Origin: Psychrobacter aestuarii | Lineage (GTDB): Bacteria > Pseudomonadota > Gammaproteobacteria > Pseudomonadales > Moraxellaceae | Assembly (NCBI RefSeq): GCF_904846035.1 | Contig: NZ_CAJGYT010000001.1 | Span: forward strand, 1,736,001 to 1,800,000 | DNA length: 64,000 nt | Direction of reading: 5' to 3' | Shown here: positions 59,553-64,000 of the stretch, piece by piece | Layout: each line of letters begins with the position of its first letter | Numbering within the stretch: the stretch's first letter is position 1 | The notes under the pieces: model-generated | Databases searched by the model: none | What the model was told of the DNA's origin: nothing | What the model saw: only the letters and a program-made list of their open reading frames with translations | Made by a program: the position numbers and the translations under genes

Positions 59553-60440
59553 ATGACAGCACCGACCCTTAGCCCCTTAGTTGACACGCCCGCGGTGACG
59601 CAAGCCCCAGCGCCGCATGCGCCCATTGGATTGTTTGATTCAGGGGTGGGCGGACTGTCGGTGTATCAGCATTTGGCAAAAGCGCTGCCTGCAGAGCGCT
59701 ATATCTATTACGCCGACACGCTGCATGTGCCTTATGGCAGCCGCGATGGTAAAGACATCGAAAACCTAACACTGCGCGCGGTCGACTGGCTGTATCGGCG
59801 CGGCTGCAAACTGGTGGTAATGGCGTGCAACAGCGCGTCGGCGCATGCACTTGATACGGCGCGCGCGCTCTACCCACAGCTGCCTATCGTGGGCTTGGTA
59901 CCTGCGCTCAAACCTGCGGTGCGCGCCAGTCGTACCAAACGCGTGGCGGTACTGGCGACCAAGGCCACCTTGAATGGCGCGCTATTGGCGCAAGTGATTG
60001 ATACCGTTGCCACGCCTGCAGGGGTAACGGTGGTTAAGTATTTTGACCCGCTGCTTGTGCCGTGGGTCGAGGCGGGTATGCCTGAAGAGGATCCGACGGC
60101 GACGCGGTTGCGTGAGCAGCTCAAGACCTTTGACAGTTTGGGTATCGACAGCTTAATACTCGGCTGCACGCATTATCCTTTTTTTAAAAATTTTTTGTAC
60201 CATGAGATTGATAAAGCAGGTCTGACGATGCAAGTGCTGGATTCTGGGCAAGCGATTGCCGCCCGCGTACAGCACTTATTGGCAGAGCGGGGTCTGCTTG
60301 CGCCCAATCAAGACGTGCCTTTGTCAGGGCATGTCTTAGCCTTTTATGCCAGCAGATACGATGACGGATTGCTGCAAGTGGTTGAGCGCCTGCTGGAATC
60401 TTCAGTGCCGATTGCGGTGCTTGGCGCACACGCAGAATGA
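59553..60440 (+). CDS. murI: Glutamate racemase
   Basis: A 295-residue cofactor-independent racemase making D-glutamate for peptidoglycan. The two catalytic cysteines are in VMACNSASAHAL and LGCTHYPFF; substrate-binding start GLFDSGVGGLSVYQHL. Start ATG at 59553 (a TTG one codon before is also open). No strong RBS. Catalysis occurs in the cytoplasm. Next gene on the same strand starts 173 bases later. Confidence 0.96.
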   Translation: MTAPTLSPLVDTPAVTQAPAPHAPIGLFDSGVGGLSVYQHLAKALPAERYIYYADTLHVPYGSRDGKDIENLTLRAVDWLYRRGCKLVVMACNSASAHALDTARALYPQLPIVGLVPALKPAVRASRTKRVAVLATKATLNGALLAQVIDTVATPAGVTVVKYFDPLLVPWVEAGMPEEDPTATRLREQLKTFDSLGIDSLILGCTHYPFFKNFLYHEIDKAGLTMQVLDSGQAIAARVQHLLAERGLLAPNQDVPLSGHVLAFYASRYDDGLLQVVERLLESSVPIAVLGAHAE

Positions 60441-60613
60441 TGCCTGATGCTGATATGGATGTGTTGTCTGTCAATAACCATGTTTATAGCAAGGTTTTAA
60501 TATAAAATAGACATAAAAGCATAACAATCGGCAGATATTATGCTAGGCTATCGCCCTTAGAATAAGATATTTGTGCGCTATTTGAGAGATTTTACTGGAT
60601 TATAGAGGTCATC

Positions 60614-61627
60614 GTGTCCCAACGTCGCTATCATATTCACGTTATATGTGCTGCTAACGATCAGTTGCATCTGTTAGAAGAAGTGGCGATATTCTTTCAA
60701 TCGCGGGCATTTTTGACCTATGATATCTCCAGTCAGATTCCAACAGCGACCCTCTACAGCCGCCAGTGCATCGATGCCTGCGACTATACCATGGTCATCG
60801 TGGGCGACAGCTACGGCACCACGCACAAAATTGGCGTCAGCCAAATGCACCTCAGTTATCTGAGCGCCAAGGCAAAAATGAAGCCGATGATGGTGCTGAT
60901 AAAAACCCAAAGCGATGAGCTGGACATCAGTCGTCAGCTACAGGACTTTATGCGTCTGGTCGAGCAGCAGGCACACCGCGTGTACTACTACGATGCCGAA
61001 ACAGACATGATGCAGCTGCTCAGCTATGCCTTTGACAATATGGTCGAAAAACACGCTGCCGTCGGCTGGGTACAAGGCAGCGACGTGCCATCGACATCTG
61101 CGCCTAGCCATGCATCGCTTGCCCCGCATCTAAACACCACTTATAAAAACAACCGTCAAAGCTATATCATCACCAAAGACCAAGACAGCATAAGGACGCA
61201 AGAGCACAGCAGCTCCGTGGACAACGTGACAGAAATCTTGGGGCTTGAAGACACCTTTCGTATGGAATACACCGCGCAAGCATACGAAGGCGGCAACTTG
61301 ACCGACATGCGTATGAACATCACGTTTACATGGCGCGACATTCTAGGCGCGCTCATCCATATCCCTTCCGCCTTCTCCAAATATGGTCTGCAAAATGCTA
61401 TTAACAATCTGATTGCGCCTAAAGCAGATCGCGACATCAAGCAAATGATGCCCAGAGTACACGCCGTCTCCCGTTGCCAAATCGTCCCTGATGACCTGAC
61501 ACGCCTACAGCGCTATCTGATTACAGCCAACTGGATTGAGCTGATGGCGCCCTCCAACAGCCGCATCTCAAAAGAGCTGTGGAAAGTCACCTTTTATGCC
61601 AGAAAGCAGTACGAAGAGGGGCGGTAA
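60614..61627 (+). CDS. DUF4062-like N-terminal domain protein, function unknown
   Basis: A 337-residue protein. The first about 110 residues resemble DUF4062 (TIR/Toprim-like small-molecule fold): YHIHVICAANDQLHLLEEVA at the start, CIDACDYTMVIVGDSYGTTH, then a Ser-Tyr-Ser-type helix and PMMVLIKTQ. The middle is a Ser/His-rich linker; the C-terminal about 140 residues (EYTAQAYEGGNLTDMRMNIT; WRDILGALIHI; ISKELWKVTFYARKQ) are not recognised. GTG start at 60614 with AGAGG ahead. DUF4062 often occurs in conflict or signalling proteins, so a sensor role is possible; unproven. Confidence 0.7.
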   Translation: MSQRRYHIHVICAANDQLHLLEEVAIFFQSRAFLTYDISSQIPTATLYSRQCIDACDYTMVIVGDSYGTTHKIGVSQMHLSYLSAKAKMKPMMVLIKTQSDELDISRQLQDFMRLVEQQAHRVYYYDAETDMMQLLSYAFDNMVEKHAAVGWVQGSDVPSTSAPSHASLAPHLNTTYKNNRQSYIITKDQDSIRTQEHSSSVDNVTEILGLEDTFRMEYTAQAYEGGNLTDMRMNITFTWRDILGALIHIPSAFSKYGLQNAINNLIAPKADRDIKQMMPRVHAVSRCQIVPDDLTRLQRYLITANWIELMAPSNSRISKELWKVTFYARKQYEEGR

Positions 61628-61884
61628 CGCGCGCTTATCCTAAATGGCTAGCACAGCACCCCATAGCGCACCAAGGTTAAGCGGCGCTGGGCTACGTTTT
61701 GTAATACAAACTATACGCGCCCTGCCTTGCGGCATGTGTCAAAACATCGAATAATAAACCCACGCATTCAAAACACCTATAACAACGATAATGAATACCC
61801 ATGGCGTTGATTGTGCGTGATGTGCAGTTATAAACACCGCGCATCACAAGCCCTAAAACGCAGTGCAAGATTAAGGAGAGAATA

Positions 61885-62184
61885 ATGAGCAACCCAAAAC
61901 ACGATGCCCTAAACAAAGAGATTGATGAGTTGTCAAAAACCATGCACGATGCTGACCAGTTCCATACCCTAGAAGAACAAGTGGCGGACATGAAGCGCCG
62001 CGGCATCGACCCAAGCAAAGCCTATCGCGATTGGGACGAAGAGCAAGCCAAAGAAGACTGGGGCAACGACACGTGGAAAGAAAACGGCAAGTGGGAGCCA
62101 AAAACTGCTGAAGACTTAGATGAGAAAGCGCGTGAAAACTGGACAGGTGATACAGGTAAGCCGAACCCACCACCCTTTGTATAA
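61885..62184 (+). CDS. Small acidic, Trp-rich protein, 99 aa
   Basis: Not recognised. Very acidic and rich in Trp, Lys and Asp in its second half (RDWDEEQAKEDWGNDTWKEN, KWEPKTAEDLDEKARENW), with an N-terminal helix (ALNKEIDELSKTMHDADQF). No signal peptide or cysteine. A strong RBS (AAGGAGA just ahead) and a terminator downstream show a real gene. Cytoplasmic; function unknown. Confidence 0.75.
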   Translation: MSNPKHDALNKEIDELSKTMHDADQFHTLEEQVADMKRRGIDPSKAYRDWDEEQAKEDWGNDTWKENGKWEPKTAEDLDEKARENWTGDTGKPNPPPFV

Positions 62185-62233
62185 TGTCGCATCGGTATTT
62201 TTTGCATAAAAGTAGCCATGAGCATCAAATAAT

Positions 62234-62267
62234 AAAAAAGGTCATACATCACGTATGACCTTTTTTT
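62234..62267. terminator. Bidirectional Rho-independent terminator
   Basis: Stem AGGTCATAC/GTATGACCT (about 62239-62247, 62253-62261) with A-run and T7 tracts on either side. It separates the small Trp-rich gene from the convergent lytic transglycosylase gene. Confidence 0.9.
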
Positions 62268-62294
62268 GTGCGTTATAAAAGCGAGGCAGACGGC

Positions 62295-63806
62295 TTATTG
62301 CTCACCATCATCAATACGTACCAAACGAATCACCCCATCGGCATCCATCGTGCGGCGATAGCGTGGTTGGCTGGTTTGTTGATTGCTATAGCTGTTTTGG
62401 CTGTATGAGCTTTGACTGTTATTGTTCTGACTGTAGCTATTTTGGCTATAGCTTGGCGTTACGGTCGTTTGCGTGCTTTGCTGCTCAATCAGCTGTCCCA
62501 TGCTGTCGTTAGCGCTGCGGGCAGGCGGGGTGTAGCCACTGTTATAGGTGTTAGGGCTGGGCGCATCACCCACGATGAGGCGATAAAACTTTTGCCCTGC
62601 GCGGCCATCGGCAGGGAATACGCCGCGGCTGGTCTGATACTGCTGGATGGCGGTACGCGTGTTGTCACCGATGATGCCATCGACGCCGCCGATATCGTAG
62701 CCTGCATCAAGTAGTGCCTGCTGAATGTCTTTAGCTTGCTGACGGCTGATACCAGGGTCATCGGTCGGCCATGCGGTGATAAAGTCGGTCTTGCTGCTGT
62801 CTTCTTTTTCAACCAAGCTCGATAGATGTGCAATCGCCAACGCATAGCTCTCTGAGGCGTTATACGAATAAAAAGTATCGAAGTTTTTACCGACCAAAAA
62901 AGCGGGACCTTCTTTCCCTGCGGGCAACAATAACCCTGCACTGCTCAAGTCATACGGGAGCGGGCGACCGTTCGCGAGCGTTAAGCCCTGCTGACGCCAG
63001 TAATCCATGGACTTTTTGTCTTTACGGTTTGAGGTTGCCCAGTAGCCGTCTGGCAAGCGCACTTCATAGCCCCATGGCTCACCTGTGCGATAGCCGCGCT
63101 TTGATAAAAAATTGGCAGTCGAGGCGAGCGCGTCAGGCACACTGTTTACCAAGTCGCGGCGACCATCGCCATCAAAATCAACCGCCAACTCTAAAAAGGT
63201 ACTCGGCATAAACTGCGTTTGCCCAAATGCACCCGCCCATGAGCCCGTCATATCGCTTGGGCTGATATCACCGTTTTGCACGATTTTTAATGCATTGGCG
63301 TACTCACCGCGAAAGTAACTTTGACGGCGGTCAAAACAAGATAAGGTCGCGAGCGATTCGAACAGCGGTTTTTTACCGAGTGTCTGTCCAAAGTTCGACT
63401 CCACGCCCCACACGCCGAGCACGTGCTCACTTTTTACGCCATAGCGCGACTCGATACGGCGCAAGGTGTCTGCCCATTGGTGCTTGGCGCGGATACCGTC
63501 TTCGACGCGCTCTTTATCCACGAGTGAGGACAGATAGTCCCAAATGTCTTTACGAAACTCGGGCTGATAGTTGAGCGATTGAATCACGCTGGGGTCAGGC
63601 GCGCTTGGGCGATAGCGCTCAAAGGTGCTGTTCGATACGCCATTAAATTGACTGCTGTTTTTAAGTCCGTTTAAACACTGCTGAAACTCACTATTGGACA
63701 AGTCAGGCGCAGGTGGGCTTGCGGCATACGCGCTGCTCATGGTCAATAAGCCAATCGCCGTACCCAGCGCAGAGAAAGAAAATGAAGAAGATGAACGCAT
63801 AACCAT
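62295..63806 (-). CDS. MltB-type lytic murein transglycosylase
   Basis: A 503-residue exported enzyme. Sec signal peptide (FSALGTAIGLLTMSSAYA, cleavage about residue 28). The SLT_2/MltB catalytic domain (about 60-330) holds the glutamate in GVWGVESNFG; then a PG_binding_1 domain (about 370-430, QQALLDAGYDIGGVDGIIGD). The C-terminal tail (about 452-480) is a low-complexity run of Ser, Tyr, Gln and Asn repeats. It cuts the MurNAc-GlcNAc bond with formation of 1,6-anhydro ends, which AnmK here can recycle. M1 or M3 is the start. No lipobox, so soluble or loosely bound. Confidence 0.92.
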   Translation of the reverse strand: MVMRSSSSFSFSALGTAIGLLTMSSAYAASPPAPDLSNSEFQQCLNGLKNSSQFNGVSNSTFERYRPSAPDPSVIQSLNYQPEFRKDIWDYLSSLVDKERVEDGIRAKHQWADTLRRIESRYGVKSEHVLGVWGVESNFGQTLGKKPLFESLATLSCFDRRQSYFRGEYANALKIVQNGDISPSDMTGSWAGAFGQTQFMPSTFLELAVDFDGDGRRDLVNSVPDALASTANFLSKRGYRTGEPWGYEVRLPDGYWATSNRKDKKSMDYWRQQGLTLANGRPLPYDLSSAGLLLPAGKEGPAFLVGKNFDTFYSYNASESYALAIAHLSSLVEKEDSSKTDFITAWPTDDPGISRQQAKDIQQALLDAGYDIGGVDGIIGDNTRTAIQQYQTSRGVFPADGRAGQKFYRLIVGDAPSPNTYNSGYTPPARSANDSMGQLIEQQSTQTTVTPSYSQNSYSQNNNSQSSYSQNSYSNQQTSQPRYRRTMDADGVIRLVRIDDGEQ

Positions 63807-64000
63807 ATCCTATAATCGCTCAATAAAAAGCATCACTGCTATAAAAAACACAAGTAACAAAAGAGTAGCGAAAACCAACAAACATTTAAAGCATTAGCGG
63901 TACGCCGTTACCATATTAAAACGTGGTGCGAGATAGCAGACAGATAGCATTGTGGTTGTTTGGATATGGTCGGGCAGGATATATCTTGGTTGGGCTTGCC

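Overview
The window looks like a chromosomal segment of a moderate-GC gammaproteobacterium of the Moraxellaceae, most likely Psychrobacter. This rests on the general look of the proteins, the order of housekeeping genes (pheS-pheT-ihfA, trxA next to rho, corC next to lnt) and the 16S rRNA. No database search was possible. Almost every open frame is an intact housekeeping or conserved gene. I saw no prophage, transposase, insertion sequence or CRISPR array.

Layout. 1-3126: end of pheS, then pheT and ihfA. 3400-8800: small envelope lipoproteins, a YpfJ-type metalloprotease, and trxA/rho on the minus strand. 8900-24500: rRNA/tRNA pseudouridine synthase, hydroxyacid dehydrogenase, rapA, tesB, mutY, a GIY-YIG/DUF4357 protein, the ribosome-assembly GTPase YlqF/RbgA, a very large DUF2339 membrane protein, a dienelactone hydrolase, a Cys-cluster protein and a DUF4105 protein. 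24700-36700: corC, lnt, an acidic membrane-anchored protein, a POT peptide transporter, an M24B aminopeptidase (a plausible uptake and breakdown pair for peptides), fabF, anmK and tyrS. 36700-38470: a clearly AT-richer two-gene insertion, an XRE/ImmA-IrrE metallopeptidase regulator overlapping a PIN-domain protein, with a palindromic operator-like site in front. This toxin-antitoxin-like module is the only obvious accessory island. 38495-43300: DUF1653 protein, two alpha/beta hydrolases, an unknown protein, upp and a uracil-DNA-glycosylase-like protein.

43560-49180 holds a complete rrn operon: tandem promoters, 16S, tRNA-Ile, tRNA-Ala, 23S, 5S and a terminator. Its RNase III processing stems are well preserved. 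The mature rRNA and tRNA sequences, however, carry many small deletions and substitutions at positions that are otherwise almost invariant (530 loop, sarcin-ricin loop, peptidyl-transferase centre, tRNA D- and T-loops), while the protein genes around them are undamaged. The likeliest reason is uncorrected sequencing or assembly error in a repeated region. A decayed operon is the biological alternative.

49400-63800: dodecin, a cytosolic 5'-nucleotidase, rhomboid protease, a two-subunit sodium/solute symporter (DUF4212 plus large subunit with EF-hand-like loops), an alanine/sodium symporter, ETF-ubiquinone oxidoreductase, DUF1285 protein, glutamate racemase, a DUF4062-like protein, a small Trp-rich acidic protein and an MltB-type lytic transglycosylase with an Asn/Gln/Ser/Tyr-rich tail. 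Rho-independent terminators punctuate the units clearly, several of them shared by convergent genes.
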